In this document: positions 40,729 through 51,134 of the stretch, in pieces
Position numbering within the stretch: position 1 is the stretch's first letter
How the letters are laid out: the number at the start of each line of letters is the position of its first letter
Assembly (NCBI GenBank): GCA_030647905.1
Contig: JAUSJA010000026.1
Coordinates: 1 to 64,000 of the forward strand
DNA from: Gemmatimonadaceae bacterium
Lineage (GTDB): Bacteria; Gemmatimonadota; Gemmatimonadetes; Gemmatimonadales; Gemmatimonadaceae
Length of the DNA stretch: 64,000 bases
Direction: 5' to 3'
Position numbers and translations under genes: made by a program
The notes under the pieces: generated by a model
Database searches by the model: none
What the model was told of the DNA's origin: nothing
What the model saw: the letters and a program-made list of their open reading frames with translations, nothing else

Positions 40729-40786
40729 TCGCTGCCTGCAGTCGCACGAGATTGTGCGTCCGGCTTGAACCTTTTCCAACCGTCCG

Positions 40787-41833
40787 ATGAAACTCCGCCG
40801 ATCATCATTGCTGTTCGCCATCACGATGCTTTGCCCGATGACGGGACAATCCCAATACGCCGGCGAGCGACTCTTCTATTACGTGGACCGCGAGGACAGC
40901 TACAACAGTCTGGTGAAGCACATCGGCCAGATCAGCGTGCTGGCGCCACAGGTTTACGTCGTGGACAGTCTCGGCATCATGTGGGGATCGCTCGACCGCC
41001 GTGTCGCCGCGCTCGCGAAGCAGCACAACGTGAAGGTGATGCCGCTCTTCACGAATGAGGGATTCCAGCAGCCCGGGCTGCGGCGCCTTCTTGCCGACTC
41101 GGCCGCGCGCGCCCGCGCTGTCGAGACCATGGTCGCGCTGTGCAGAACGCACGGCTACTGGGGGATCCAGTTCGACGTCGAGAATATCAACATCGCCGAC
41201 CGCGACCGCTTCACCGCCTGGTATCGTGAAGCGGCGAACGCGCTGCACGCCGCGGGCTTCAAGATCAGTGTCGCGGTGGTGCACCGCACCGAGGACGGCG
41301 CGGGTCCGACGGCATATCATCGCTTCCTTCAGGACAGTTGGCGCGGCGGTTACGATCTCGCCGAGCTGGGGCGCATTGGAGATTTCATCTCGTTGATGAC
41401 GTACAGCGAGCACACGCGCCGCACCACTCCCGGCCCGGTCGCGGGGCTGCCGTGGATGAAGGAAGCGGTGGATTATTTCCTCCGCTTCGTGCCGCCGGAG
41501 AAGCTGTCGCTCGGCATTCCGACGTATGGTGGTCGCTGGTACACGCGCTACGATGGGTCAACTCCCGATCGTGCGAGCTCGACCAGCGAGTCGGTGAGCT
41601 GGACCTGGGGCTCCGGATTCGCCGCGCGCAACGGCGCGACGATTCAATGGGACTCCGTTCAGCAGGTGCCATTCGCGTCCTACAGCATCGGAGGCATCAA
41701 CGAGTGGCTGTTCCTCGAGGACGCTCGGGCGTTCCGGACGAAGCTCGATCTGGCGAAGGAAAAGAAGCTGCGTGGCTTCTCGGTGTGGGTGCTGGGACCC
41801 GAAGACGAGCGGATATGGGACGTGCTGCGCTAA
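40787..41833 (+). CDS. Glycoside hydrolase family 18 protein, secreted
   Basis: The 348-residue protein has a signal peptide and a GH18 barrel. The catalytic strand reads GIQFDVENI, a shortened DxxDxDxE motif in which the final acid Glu is kept. Later barrel parts include LMTYSEHTR, LSLGIPTYGGRW and GFSVWVLGPEDERIW. The layout is close to YaaH/SleL-like enzymes acting on N-acetylglucosamine bonds. It could act on peptidoglycan or chitin; sequence alone does not decide. Confidence 0.8.
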   Translation: MKLRRSSLLFAITMLCPMTGQSQYAGERLFYYVDREDSYNSLVKHIGQISVLAPQVYVVDSLGIMWGSLDRRVAALAKQHNVKVMPLFTNEGFQQPGLRRLLADSAARARAVETMVALCRTHGYWGIQFDVENINIADRDRFTAWYREAANALHAAGFKISVAVVHRTEDGAGPTAYHRFLQDSWRGGYDLAELGRIGDFISLMTYSEHTRRTTPGPVAGLPWMKEAVDYFLRFVPPEKLSLGIPTYGGRWYTRYDGSTPDRASSTSESVSWTWGSGFAARNGATIQWDSVQQVPFASYSIGGINEWLFLEDARAFRTKLDLAKEKKLRGFSVWVLGPEDERIWDVLR

Positions 41834-41899
41834 ACGCAGACGTCGCGGCGAGGCACCGACGGGTCATTACATCGCTCAAGCCAGGGGGCTTCGCGCTAC

Positions 41900-43402
41900 T
41901 TACGGTCTCAGGGTCAACGCACCTGCAAGTCGCCGCACCAGCTTGTCGAGAAAATCGAGCCCCTCGTAGAACGACTTCGTTCTCAGCTTCTCGTCGCGGC
42001 CGTGGGCGTTGCTTTCACCAGGAAGCGAGAAGATTCCACTGACTCCGTAGGTCGGGATTCCCACCGCGCGTAGAAAGCGACCGTCGGTAGCGCCGGTGGA
42101 CATCGTGGGAATGACGGGAATGGCGCCCCACATACGGCGTGTCAGGTCAGTCGTCGCCTGGAGCAACGCCGGTTCCACGGGCCTGGCCGATTCGGGGAAC
42201 CGCTCGCGATCCGGAAGCGTGAACGTGATGGCGATCGCCGTGTCAGCGAGCACGCGTGCCAGCGTTGCCTGGGTTTCCTCGGCGCTCGATGTCGGAACGA
42301 TGCGGCAGTTCACGTTGGCGCTCGCGGTCTGCGGAAGCGCGTTGTACGCATGACCTCCCCCCAGTCGAGTCGTGACGCATGTCGTTCTCAGCATGGATGC
42401 GTAGCGCGGGTCGGTCGAAAGCCTTGCCGCAGCTGCCGAGTCGTCAGCGTTGGCGACGATGGCGCGCATGGCGGCCGAAATCTCGGGACGCTCGACTTTC
42501 GCGGACTGCTCGAAGAACGCGCGCGTCACGGGATTGAGTGCGACCGGGAATGCGAAGCGTCCAAGTCTCGCCAGGCCATTCGCAAGCGCGTAGATCGCAT
42601 TGTCGGGCCGAGGCACGCTGGAGTGTCCGCCCGAATTCCTCACCGTGAGGGTGAAGTTCTCGGGCACTTTCTCCGCCGCCTGGATGGAGTTGAGAAGCGG
42701 ACGCACGTTGGCGCCTTCGCCGGCGAGAGTCCCACCACCGCCTTCATTGATCGCGTACGCAGCATCGATGAGCGACCGGTGGTCCTTGATCAGCCACTCG
42801 ACACCGTTGTTGTCGCCGCCCTCTTCGGCGGCGGTGAGCGCGAGAATCAGGTCGCGCTCCGGCCGCCATCCTTCCGCCTTATAGTGGAGAAGATTCGCCA
42901 CGAATATGGCCGCCATCGCCTTGTCGTCCGCCGAGCCACGTCCGAGAAAGAAGCCGTTCTCCTCGTAAAGGGTGAACGGGTCGCGCGGCCAGTCCGACCT
43001 GAGCGCGGCGACGACGTCGATGTGCGCGAGGAGCAGGATCGGCTTTGCGCCGCCCGCGGGTCCGCGACCGCGATAGCGAACGACGAGATTGCCTTTCGTC
43101 GAATCGCCGGGCGGGACGAGAATCTGTACGTCCTCCGCCGGAAATCCCGCAGCGCGGAATCGCCGCGCCATCGCTTCTGCCGCGCGAGTCGTCGAGCCAA
43201 CGGAGTCGACTGTGTTGATTCCGACGAGCTCGGCGTAGATCTCGCGCGCAAGACGCTCGTGAGGCGTGGCCGCGGCGCGAGGAGCCGTGACCGGAGCTTG
43301 CGCTTGTACCGGCGAAGGAAGCGGAGCGCTGGTAATGATTGCGACGAGGATCAGTGCTGCGCTGACGACGCGCAGTCCGACCGATGGCGACGAAGACGAC
43401 AA
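41900..43402 (-). CDS. M20-family peptidase, PM20D1-like, secreted
   Basis: The 500-residue protein has a signal peptide (ALILVAIITSAPLPSPVQA). The dinuclear zinc site is visible in ILLLAHIDVVAA, GRGSADDKAMAA and LTAAEEGGDNNGV. The larger lid and GGHSSVPRPDNAIY match long M20 carboxypeptidases of the PM20D1/CPS1 group, which hydrolyse or form N-acyl-amino-acid bonds. It is divergent from the GH20 gene. Confidence 0.9.
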   Translation of the reverse strand: MSSSSPSVGLRVVSAALILVAIITSAPLPSPVQAQAPVTAPRAAATPHERLAREIYAELVGINTVDSVGSTTRAAEAMARRFRAAGFPAEDVQILVPPGDSTKGNLVVRYRGRGPAGGAKPILLLAHIDVVAALRSDWPRDPFTLYEENGFFLGRGSADDKAMAAIFVANLLHYKAEGWRPERDLILALTAAEEGGDNNGVEWLIKDHRSLIDAAYAINEGGGGTLAGEGANVRPLLNSIQAAEKVPENFTLTVRNSGGHSSVPRPDNAIYALANGLARLGRFAFPVALNPVTRAFFEQSAKVERPEISAAMRAIVANADDSAAAARLSTDPRYASMLRTTCVTTRLGGGHAYNALPQTASANVNCRIVPTSSAEETQATLARVLADTAIAITFTLPDRERFPESARPVEPALLQATTDLTRRMWGAIPVIPTMSTGATDGRFLRAVGIPTYGVSGIFSLPGESNAHGRDEKLRTKSFYEGLDFLDKLVRRLAGALTLRP

Positions 43403-43545
43403 GTGGTTCTCTCCTATCGTGTTGTGTAGTTGAGCTTCAGCTCTGAAGCTATCGTGGCGAGACGCTTCAGGGAGCGAACGAGAGAGCGCGCGATGTCATC
43501 GGACGAGGTAGCTTATTCAGAATGACTTCTCAAGGATACTCCGGC

Positions 43546-45105
43546 ATGCGCTCATCCAGCTTTCGGCGCGCTCTGCCGTTCACCGTGTTGGCGGTTGTCG
43601 GTTGCACTTCTCGCCCACCGGGAACAGCGCCCTTGCCTGTCGCGCGAGAAGAGCGGCACAGCATCATCCCGCTTCCGTCTTCGATTCAGCTCGATCCCAC
43701 TCAGTCATTCGTTATCGATACACTGAGCACGGTCTACATCGACGAAGGCGCCGGCACGCCGGTCGAAGGAGTCGCGACTTACCTGGCGACGATGCTCGCA
43801 CCTGCCATCAAGCCGGAGGTGCGAAGGATCGCTTCGGGTACTCCTCTGCCGGGTGGGGCGATCCATCTCGGGATCGATTCCGCGAACGCTGTGGTTGGAG
43901 CGGAAGGGTACGAGCTGACCATCACACCCGCCGCAGTGAACATCACTGCTCGCACCGCTGCCGGTCTCTTTCACGGCGTTCAAACCCTTCGGCAATTGCT
44001 CCCCGTGTCCATCGAGCATCCCGCGGCTCTGAGACACCAGCTGACCATGCCCGCAGGCCGGGTGGTAGATGCTTCACGCTTCGAGTGGCGCGGCATGATG
44101 CTCGACGTCTCGCGTCACTTCCTCGGCGTCAGGGACATCGAGCGCTTCATCGATCTGCTGGCGCTCTACAAGCTCAATCGTCTCCACCTGCACCTGTCGG
44201 ACGATCAGGGCTGGCGCATCGAGATCCAGTCACGCCCCAACCTCGCGAAGATCGGCGGCAGCACGCAGGTAGGTGGCGGCCGAGGCGGCTATTACACGCA
44301 GGCCGAGTACATGGACATTGTCGCATACGCGGCGAGCCGCTTCATCACGATCGTGCCCGAGATCGACATGCCGGGTCACACGAATGCTGCCCTCGCGTCA
44401 TATCCGGAGCTGAACTGCAACAAGGTATCGCCGCCGCCCTACACCGGCATTCGCGTGGGATTCAGCGCGCTATGCGTGGACAGCGCCGCGATCTATCCCG
44501 TCCTGGAAGACGTGGTCCGTGAGATCTCGGCGCTCACACCGGGGTCCTGGTTCCACATCGGCGGTGACGAGGTAAAGACACTGACGACCGAACAGTATCG
44601 CCGATTCATCGAGCGGATGCAGGGAATCGTGAATGCGAACGGCAAGCAGATGATCGGGTGGGGTGAGATAGCGCCTGCGCAACTCTCCCCGACTACAGTA
44701 GTTCAGAACTGGAAAAAGGATTCTTCAGCCGTGCACGCGGCGAGAGGCGGGAAAGTCATTCTGTCCCCCGGCATAAAGGTGTACCTCGATCAGAAATACG
44801 ACAGCTCGACCATCCTCGGCCTGAACTGGGCGGGATTCAACTCGGTGAGGACTGCCTACGATTGGAACCCGGCGACATTCATACCGGGAGTGCCCGAGAG
44901 TGCGGTCCTGGGTGTGGAGGCGCCGCTCTGGTCGGAAACGTTGGTGAAGTCCGAGGACTTCGAGTTCATGGCGTTCCCGCGATTGATTGCAGTCGCGGAG
45001 GTGGGGTGGACTCAAGCTGGTCTGATTGAGTGGGACGGGTTCAGGAGAAGGCTCGAGATGCAGACCGGGAGATTGAACGCACTCGGGATCAATACGCCCA
45101 GGTAG
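43546..45105 (+). CDS. GH20 beta-N-acetylhexosaminidase, lipoprotein
   Basis: The lipoprotein (signal ending LAVVGC, about 519 residues from 43546) has an N-terminal GH20b domain and the catalytic barrel. RGMMLDVSRHFLGV, LHLHLSDDQGWRIEI and PEIDMPGHTNAAL are conserved blocks. HIGGDEV carries the catalytic Asp-Glu pair. The enzyme removes terminal N-acetylglucosamine using substrate-assisted catalysis. AGGA lies 10 nt before the ATG at 43546; another ATG is at 43522. With NamZ it could complete exolytic breakdown of wall glycan. Confidence 0.93.
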   Translation: MRSSSFRRALPFTVLAVVGCTSRPPGTAPLPVAREERHSIIPLPSSIQLDPTQSFVIDTLSTVYIDEGAGTPVEGVATYLATMLAPAIKPEVRRIASGTPLPGGAIHLGIDSANAVVGAEGYELTITPAAVNITARTAAGLFHGVQTLRQLLPVSIEHPAALRHQLTMPAGRVVDASRFEWRGMMLDVSRHFLGVRDIERFIDLLALYKLNRLHLHLSDDQGWRIEIQSRPNLAKIGGSTQVGGGRGGYYTQAEYMDIVAYAASRFITIVPEIDMPGHTNAALASYPELNCNKVSPPPYTGIRVGFSALCVDSAAIYPVLEDVVREISALTPGSWFHIGGDEVKTLTTEQYRRFIERMQGIVNANGKQMIGWGEIAPAQLSPTTVVQNWKKDSSAVHAARGGKVILSPGIKVYLDQKYDSSTILGLNWAGFNSVRTAYDWNPATFIPGVPESAVLGVEAPLWSETLVKSEDFEFMAFPRLIAVAEVGWTQAGLIEWDGFRRRLEMQTGRLNALGINTPR

Positions 45106-45183
45106 CGCGGATTCGGTCAGGCGTCCAGCGCGACGAACATGACCTCACCGTATGGGGACGATCGGGGGTCCATCTGAGAAGAG

Positions 45184-45543
45184 TCATGTGCGACGGCGAA
45201 CAAACAGAAAATATGCGATCGCGTTGACGGTAAGCACGAGGATGCCGAACACCACCTGGGTGTTCCTGCTCAGACCAAGGGGATAAAGGACGGGAATGAT
45301 GTAGTGGTCGATGAAACCGCCCTCATATCCCGCCTGCCCACCGCGCGCGCGAAAGGCGTTCTCCAACGGAGTCAACGGACATATCCAGCCCGCGAACTCT
45401 ATCAACACTCCCCACACCGCCATCGGGAGGTGCGCGTAGATGACCTTTGGCCACCGCCGCAGCAGGAACCCGCCGAGTACGACGAATACGACAAAACTCA
45501 GATGCGCAACGACGACCGCGTCGGCGAGCCACCGATAGATCAT
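45184..45543 (-). CDS. DUF2784 membrane protein
   Basis: The 119-residue protein has three to four hydrophobic segments and matches DUF2784: ADAVVVAHLSFVVFVVLGGF, then WICPLTPLENAFR with the conserved CPLTxLE motif, and a C-terminal helix before VRRR. The function is unknown. It is convergent with the GH20 gene. Confidence 0.85.
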   Translation of the reverse strand: MIYRWLADAVVVAHLSFVVFVVLGGFLLRRWPKVIYAHLPMAVWGVLIEFAGWICPLTPLENAFRARGGQAGYEGGFIDHYIIPVLYPLGLSRNTQVVFGILVLTVNAIAYFLFVRRRT

Positions 45544-45760
45544 TCGCTAAAGCCCGTCAACACATCTCCGACGCTCGTCGCCACAGAAAGCTCAATTAGT
45601 CCTTTAGCATACAGTGAAGCGCCAATAATAGGCATTGCGGCGCTATTCGTCACGGCCGCCAGCTACCGCAGCGGGTCATCCGTGGCGATGCTACGTGGGA
45701 TAGCGCATTTTTCCCCCGCTCAATCCTGCTCCGTCCCGCTACCCCACTCCTCTTTTCCGA

Positions 45761-48700
45761 ATGCGTAATTCAATCGCTCGCATCGTCACGTGCTTCGCTG
45801 CGCTGTCAGTCGCCCATCCGGCTCTCGCGCAAACGAAACTGCTGCGCTTTCCGGGAATTCATGGCGACCGCATCACGTTTACATACGGCGGCGATCTCTG
45901 GACCGCCTCGACCAGCGGCGGAACGGCCACTCGGCTCACCACTCACCCCGGGCTGGAGCTGTTCGCGAAGTTCTCTCCCGACGGTAAATGGATCGCGTTC
46001 ACCGGGCAGTACGATGGAGACGAGCAGGTCTACGTCGTCCCGTCAACGGCCGGCTCACCGAAGCAGTTGACGTACTACCCGTCGGGCGGGCCGCGTGCGG
46101 AACGCTGGGGTTACGACAACCAGGTGTACGGATGGACGAATGATGGTTCGCGGATTCTCTTCCGCGCATCGCGCTGGTCGTGGTCGCTGGGGCAGACCCG
46201 CCTCTTCACGGTGAGCGCGGCTGGAGGTTCCGCGGTTCCTCTTCCGATGCCGCTCGCTGGATCGGGCGCCTATGCCCCCGACGGCAAGCGCATCGTTTAT
46301 TCGAAAGTGTTCCGCGATTTCCGTCCCGAGAAACGCTACGGCGGCGGCCAGGCCAACTATCTCGCCATCTTCGACTTCGCCGGCAACTCGGCGAAAACCA
46401 TCACCAAGGGCCCGCGCGCCGAGCGTGATGCGATGTGGATCGGGGGCAAGATCTATTACAACTCCGACAGGGACGGGACGTTCAATCTGTACTCGTACGA
46501 CGTCGCCTCGGGCGCGACGAGTCAGCTCACCCACAGCACGACATGGGATGTGCGGTGGCCGAGCGCTGATCCGGAAACGGGACGCATCATCTATGAGATG
46601 GCGGGCGAGCTTTCCATCTTCGACACGAAAACTGGCCAGACGACCCCGATTCACGTCACCGTCTTCGACGATGGTGTCAACACCAGGCCATCGCGAGTAT
46701 CTGCCGCCGGCCAGGTGGAACGGTTCGCGCTCAGCCCGAAGGGCGAGCGGGCAGTCTTCGCCGCGCGGGGCGACATTTTCACCGTGCCGATCGAGCGTGG
46801 CTATACGCGCAATCTCACTCACTCATCCGGCGCGCATGACAGGGAGCCGGCGTGGTCGCCCGACGGAACGCGGATAGCGTTCATCTCCGACTTGAGTGGA
46901 GAGGAGGAGATCTACTCAGTTGCGCAGGACGGCCAGTCGAAGCCGGTGCAACTCACCACCGGAGGGCATGCCCAGCGCTTCAGTCCGCGCTGGTCGGCCG
47001 ATGGATCGCACATCGCGTTCAGGGAAAAGGACGGAAGGTTGTTCGTGCTGCGTGTCGCGGACAGAAACCTGAAAGAGATCGCCAAGGACATGCAGGGCGG
47101 CCTGTCCGACAATGCGTGGTCGCCATCCGGGAACAATCTCGCGTGGAGCATGACCGACTCCGACCGCACGAGCCAGTCCATTTACGTCTGGACCGCCTCC
47201 GACGGCCGCGTGCGAAGAGTCACCGGCGACGTATTCAACGAGTACAGCCCCGCCTGGGATCCCGCCGGGAACTTCATCTACTTCCTGAGCGATCGCGACT
47301 ACCAGCCTCAGATCTCACAAGCTGAGTTCAACTTCGCGACCGCCCGTACGACAGGCATCTTCGCGCTCGCGCTCCGGAAGGATGTGAAGCAGCCATTCCC
47401 AATGGAGAGCGACGAAGTCACGATTGACACGGCGTCGAAGGCGCGGCCAGGTGTGCCAGGTGCCGCTGCTCCTGCGCCGGCCGCTGCTCCGGCTCCCGCC
47501 GCCACCGGAAAGGACTCGGTCGCGCCGGCGCGAGCCGAGATCAGAATTGATTTTGATGGGATCGAGACGCGTGTCGCGCGAGTCCCTGTCGAAGCCGACA
47601 ATATCAGCGATGTCGTCGCGACGAAAGACCAGCTGATCTACGCCGTTCAGGGCGCCAGGTACTACGGCCGCAGCAGCGAGCGGAAGCCCGTGCTCAGCAC
47701 CTTTACGCTGAAGGACCGGAAGACCCAGGTTCTCCTCGACAATGCGCCGTCATACGCATTCTCGGCCGACATGAAAAAAGTCATGGTGCAGGCGGGCGGT
47801 TATGGCGTGTATGACGTGGGGGCGAACGCAGTCGCGTCGAGGAAGGGCGTTTCCACCGACGGACTCGTGGTGGATCGTGTGCCGAAGGATGAATGGAACC
47901 AGATATTTGACGAAGTATGGCGCCGCTATCGCGACTACTTCTATGTGAAGAACATGCACGGCTACAACTGGCAGGCACTGCACGATCAGTACAAGCCGCT
48001 CGTTCAATACGTCGCGCACCGCGCCGATCTCAACTACGTCATTCAGGAGATGATCGCCGAGCTCTCCGTGCAGCACACGTACATAGCCGGTGGCGACTGG
48101 CAGCAGCAGGCGCGCGTCCCTGTCGCGCTGGCGGGAGCCGTGTTCACGCTCGACTCTGCGCGCAACCGCTATCGCATCTCAAAGATCTATACAGGGCAAA
48201 ACGAAGAGCCCAACTACCGATCGCCGCTGACGGAGATCGGTGTGAACGCGAAGGTCGGCGACTACGTCATGGCGATTGATGGAGAGGATCTTCGCGGGAG
48301 CGATGATCCGTATCGGCTGCTGCGCGGGAAAGCCGACCGTCCAGTCACTCTCACATTGAGCTCGGACGCTCAGGGAACTGCTTCGCGCCAGGTCAGCTAT
48401 CGCCCGATCACCACCGAGGGCGATCTCGGCTACCTCGACATGGTGCTCGCCAACCAGAAGCGTGTGGCGCAGCTCAGCGGTGGAAAGGTCGCGTACATTC
48501 ACATCCCGGACATGGGCGCGAACGGACTGCGGGAATTCGTCAAGTGGTACTATCCGCAGATCAACAAGGAAGGACTGGTGGTGGACGTTCGCGCGAATGG
48601 CGGCGGCAATGTCTCCCGGATGCTGATCGAGCGTCTTCGTCGCGAGTTGCTGGGCATCAACTACTCGCGCGACAACGAGCTTCCACAGACCTACCCTGAC

Positions 48701-49099
48701 CAGGTTTTCGTCGGCCCGATGGCGGCGATACTCGATGAGTATTCGGCATCGGACGGTGACATCTTCCCGGCGATGTTCCGCCAGGCGAAGCTGGGTCCGC
48801 TCGTCGGCAAGCGTTCGTGGGGCGGGGTGGTCGGGATCACCGGAGGCGTTCCGCTGATTGATGGCGGCAACGTGAATGTTCCGACGTCAGCGCTGGCGAG
48901 CGTCGAAGGTCAGTGGATCATCGAGGGCTACGGAGTTGATCCCGACATCGAGGTGGAGAACGACGCCGCATCGGTGCTTGCCGGCAAGGATCCGCAGCTG
49001 GAGCGCGCGGTTCAGGAAGTCGTGCGGCAGATGGGAGCGAAGCGGCATGTTCTTCCTCCGCGTCCGCCGGACAAGGTGAGGGAGCGCACGGGACGGTGA
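45761..49099 (+). CDS. Tricorn-type protease with propeller, PDZ and S41 domains
   Basis: The 1112-residue protein has a signal peptide ([11 protein letters not shown]). WD/TolB-like propeller repeats follow ([31 protein letters not shown]), then a Pro/Ala-rich linker ([15 protein letters not shown], about residues 567-584), a PDZ-like domain and the S41 core. Tricorn catalytic parts are seen as [12 protein letters not shown] (His772) and [12 protein letters not shown] (Ser near 995-997). It probably degrades peptides in the periplasm, possibly as an oligomer. Secretion differs from the cytoplasmic archaeal tricorn. Confidence 0.92.
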   Translation: MRNSIARIVTCFAALSVAHPALAQTKLLRFPGIHGDRITFTYGGDLWTASTSGGTATRLTTHPGLELFAKFSPDGKWIAFTGQYDGDEQVYVVPSTAGSPKQLTYYPSGGPRAERWGYDNQVYGWTNDGSRILFRASRWSWSLGQTRLFTVSAAGGSAVPLPMPLAGSGAYAPDGKRIVYSKVFRDFRPEKRYGGGQANYLAIFDFAGNSAKTITKGPRAERDAMWIGGKIYYNSDRDGTFNLYSYDVASGATSQLTHSTTWDVRWPSADPETGRIIYEMAGELSIFDTKTGQTTPIHVTVFDDGVNTRPSRVSAAGQVERFALSPKGERAVFAARGDIFTVPIERGYTRNLTHSSGAHDREPAWSPDGTRIAFISDLSGEEEIYSVAQDGQSKPVQLTTGGHAQRFSPRWSADGSHIAFREKDGRLFVLRVADRNLKEIAKDMQGGLSDNAWSPSGNNLAWSMTDSDRTSQSIYVWTASDGRVRRVTGDVFNEYSPAWDPAGNFIYFLSDRDYQPQISQAEFNFATARTTGIFALALRKDVKQPFPMESDEVTIDTASKARPGVPGAAAPAPAAAPAPAATGKDSVAPARAEIRIDFDGIETRVARVPVEADNISDVVATKDQLIYAVQGARYYGRSSERKPVLSTFTLKDRKTQVLLDNAPSYAFSADMKKVMVQAGGYGVYDVGANAVASRKGVSTDGLVVDRVPKDEWNQIFDEVWRRYRDYFYVKNMHGYNWQALHDQYKPLVQYVAHRADLNYVIQEMIAELSVQHTYIAGGDWQQQARVPVALAGAVFTLDSARNRYRISKIYTGQNEEPNYRSPLTEIGVNAKVGDYVMAIDGEDLRGSDDPYRLLRGKADRPVTLTLSSDAQGTASRQVSYRPITTEGDLGYLDMVLANQKRVAQLSGGKVAYIHIPDMGANGLREFVKWYYPQINKEGLVVDVRANGGGNVSRMLIERLRRELLGINYSRDNELPQTYPDQVFVGPMAAILDEYSASDGDIFPAMFRQAKLGPLVGKRSWGGVVGITGGVPLIDGGNVNVPTSALASVEGQWIIEGYGVDPDIEVENDAASVLAGKDPQLERAVQEVVRQMGAKRHVLPPRPPDKVRERTGR

Positions 49100-49117
49100 A
49101 GGCGTGGTAACCGTCTG

Positions 49118-49146
49118 TTGTACCATTTCATGATCGATACTATATT
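49118..49146 (+). promoter_or_regulatory. Promoter of the vapBC-like operon
   Basis: TTGTAC (49118-49123), a 17-nt spacer and TATATT (49141-49146) form a clear sigma-70-type promoter in a locally AT-rich stretch. It lies 26 nt before the antitoxin start. Confidence 0.7.
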
Positions 49147-49171
49147 GGTATTACATCAAGGAGTTCGATAC

Positions 49172-49378
49172 ATGGAAACGGTAACTGTCAGCCCAAAGTT
49201 CCAGGTCGTGATCCCCCGGGCAATCCGTGAAAAGCTGCAGATCGAGGCGGGACAGAAAGTGCAGGCGATCGCTTTCGAGGACCGCGTGGAGCTGATCCCG
49301 GTACGGTCCGCGAAGAGCATGCGCGGGTTCCTCAAGGGACTCGACACGCGCGTCAAGCGGGAATCCGACCGGATTTAG
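49172..49378 (+). CDS. AbrB/SpoVT-fold antitoxin
   Basis: The 68-residue protein has the swapped-hairpin AbrB DNA-binding fold: TVSPKFQVVIPRAIREKLQIEAGQKV is the signature, given here as VSPKFQVVIPRAIREKL. The C-terminal tail (MRGFLKGLDTRVKRESDRI) would bind the toxin. AAGGAG lies 8 nt upstream of the ATG at 49172. It is followed 2 nt later by the PIN-domain gene and presumably represses the shared promoter. Confidence 0.9.
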   Translation: METVTVSPKFQVVIPRAIREKLQIEAGQKVQAIAFEDRVELIPVRSAKSMRGFLKGLDTRVKRESDRI

Positions 49379-49380
49379 CC

Positions 49381-49776
49381 ATGACGAAGGCGAAGCTCAA
49401 CGTCGTGGACTCATCTGCATGGCTCGCTTATTTCGCCGACGAGCCGGGCGCGCATGCATTCGCTGGCGCGATCGAGGATACCGCAGGGCTTGTCGTTCCG
49501 ACGATCTGCCTCACCGAAGTGTTCAAGGTTGTCGCGAGACAGCGCGGGGAGGGCGACGCCTTGCAGGCGATAGCCGTCATGCAGCAGGGCCGAGTCGTGA
49601 ATCTGGATGGCGAGCTGGCACTGGCGGCCGCCGTCGTGGGAACGGAGCACAAGCTCCCACTCGCAGACAGCATCGTGTACGCTACCGCACGCCAGCTCGA
49701 TGCGGTCGTGTGGACGCAGGATGAGGATTTCAAAGGGCTTCCGAACGCTCGGTATTTCCGAAAGCGCAGGACATGA
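49381..49776 (+). CDS. vapC: PIN-domain toxin, VapC family
   Basis: The 131-residue PIN domain is probably an RNase. The conserved acidic residues are Asp10 in VVDSSAWLAYF, Glu in CLTEVFKVVARQ, Asp in LPLADSIVYATAR and Asp in WTQDEDF. It overlaps no other gene and lies directly downstream of the AbrB-type antitoxin, as in VapBC modules. Confidence 0.92.
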   Translation: MTKAKLNVVDSSAWLAYFADEPGAHAFAGAIEDTAGLVVPTICLTEVFKVVARQRGEGDALQAIAVMQQGRVVNLDGELALAAAVVGTEHKLPLADSIVYATARQLDAVVWTQDEDFKGLPNARYFRKRRT

Positions 49777-49834
49777 GACCTCTGAGTCGCTCAAACTCCT
49801 GCTGTTTCGTGATTGTGAACGTGAGAGGCTCCGC

Positions 49835-50325
49835 CTAACCGGCGGCGAGGACATAGCAGCGTCCCTCGAACGCGTAATGGCGACTGGCGATCTGATGCAT
49901 CTCGTGGACAGTCGGCCAGACCGCCACGTGAATGTCTTCTCCGCTGTCGTGGAGGGCCTGACGCGCGAGCGGCATCCAGTGCTCCCAGCATACGAGCCCA
50001 CCGATACGGGCAACCGGAGTTTCAACCGCGCGCAGGCCGTCGGTGTCTCCCTGCCCCCAGACGAGCCGCTCGGTGTAGGTTGGAATGAGCTTGCGATGAT
50101 GATTGAGCAACTGGCCATCACTACCATATGTAAGCAGCGCGTTGAACAGCGTTCCGCGCCCGGGGCCGGCCGTTACTCTCTCGACAGCGCCGACGACGAC
50201 CACGACGCCCGTCTCTTTCGCGACACGCGACAGCGCCGCGCCGTCCTCGCCAGACCCTCAGCGAGATCACTCGAGACCTCGGCCTGCACGACCGCTACGT
50301 GCACGGTGCCGGCAGTGCGGGTCAT
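49835..50325 (-). pseudogene. Nitrilase-family gene, deleted and frameshifted
   Basis: The start MTRTAGTVHVAVVQAEV is a nitrilase N terminus. After about 25 codons the sequence jumps, with a frame change, to [20 protein letters not shown]. The catalytic Lys ([12 protein letters not shown]) and Cys ([11 protein letters not shown]) remain, but the segment with the catalytic Glu (about 60 residues) is gone. The frame stops early at CYVLAAG, where about 80 more residues are expected. It is a fossil, not a working hydrolase. Confidence 0.85.
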
Positions 50326-50395
50326 TCGACTCTCGGCCGGGTTGGCGTTCTGGAGCTCGAAGGCGTGCGGATATGCCGCGTGTCCCGCCACTTAG

Positions 50396-50605
50396 TCACG
50401 CGAACATCTCGACGTATTGCTCGTAGCGAAATGAGCGATTTCTCCGCTGCATCGTTATTTCCTTCAGGATACCTAAGCGAGTCAGGCGGCTCACAAGTTC
50501 GTTGGCTGCCGGGAATGAAGTCCCGGTAATGTCCTTCACCGCCTTCACGTTGATGATCGGCCGACGGTAAAGCGATTCAAGGACCTTGTGGCCATTCCCC
50601 GATGT
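50396..50605 (-). pseudogene. Fic-family protein, C-terminal fragment
   Basis: Minus-strand translation gives HKVLESLYRRPIINVKAV, then FPAANELVSRLTRLGIL and QRRNRSFRYEQYVEMFA, ending at 50396. This is the winged-helix tail usual in long Fic-domain AMP-transferases. The catalytic Fic motif HPFxxGNGR is absent and a stop closes the frame upstream. It lies between the nitrilase fossil and a small intact gene. Confidence 0.75.
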
Positions 50606-50628
50606 CCGGGAGGTTCATCCCCCGATGA

Positions 50629-50919
50629 TCAGGTCGGATCCGCCACCCAGCTCCTGAGCTCGTCCGGACTACGCAGTATCCGATCGCGTGATCCTATCTC
50701 CGGATGGATCTGGTCCGAAGGGTATCCGGTGGGCTGTCCGTTCTGCCGGCTCACGATCCACGAGTGCTTCTGATCGCGAGGGCGGCCTGTCATCAGCGAT
50801 CGCGGCGATGTGTCAACGACGCCGGCAACTGCCCCGTACGTCGCGCGCTGGTGGAACTGATCGAGCAGCTCGAGAACTGAGTCGAAGGAGTGCTCCGTCG
50901 AGGTTGCGGTGTTGCTCAT
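50629..50919 (-). CDS. Conserved small hypothetical protein
   Basis: The 96-residue protein has a helical start (HSFDSVLELLDQFHQRATYG) and a second half with GRPRDQKHSWIVSRQNG and PTGYPSDQIHPEI. This pattern recalls small bacterial proteins of unknown role often found near mobile DNA. AGGAGG lies 8 nt upstream of the ATG, supporting translation. No family name is assigned. Confidence 0.7.
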   Translation of the reverse strand: MSNTATSTEHSFDSVLELLDQFHQRATYGAVAGVVDTSPRSLMTGRPRDQKHSWIVSRQNGQPTGYPSDQIHPEIGSRDRILRSPDELRSWVADPT

Positions 50920-51134
50920 GAGTGATTCCTCCTGAAGTTGACAACGGTCTTGTAGCGACTGTTTTCAACATCGCCGGCGATCGGGGGGCCGCGCGACTAC
51001 CGAAGGCCGCGAGTGAAATCAAATCGTGGCGGCGCACGATCGCGATAAGTCGATTGATCGAGCTATCTGCGGTCGAGCGGAGAATTGTGTGGCAGGCGCG
51101 CTAACCTTCGACGGTTGCGCGCGTCTATCCAAAC

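Noticed and set aside
49837-49844. GTTAGGC at the end of the nitrilase fossil as a second integron core site
   Set aside because: No paired core or hairpin of attC type is found beside it; the match is probably chance.
50920-51134. Helix-turn-helix gene or tRNA in the gap before the SGNH-like gene
   Set aside because: No open frame with a start and ribosome binding site and no cloverleaf pattern could be made out.
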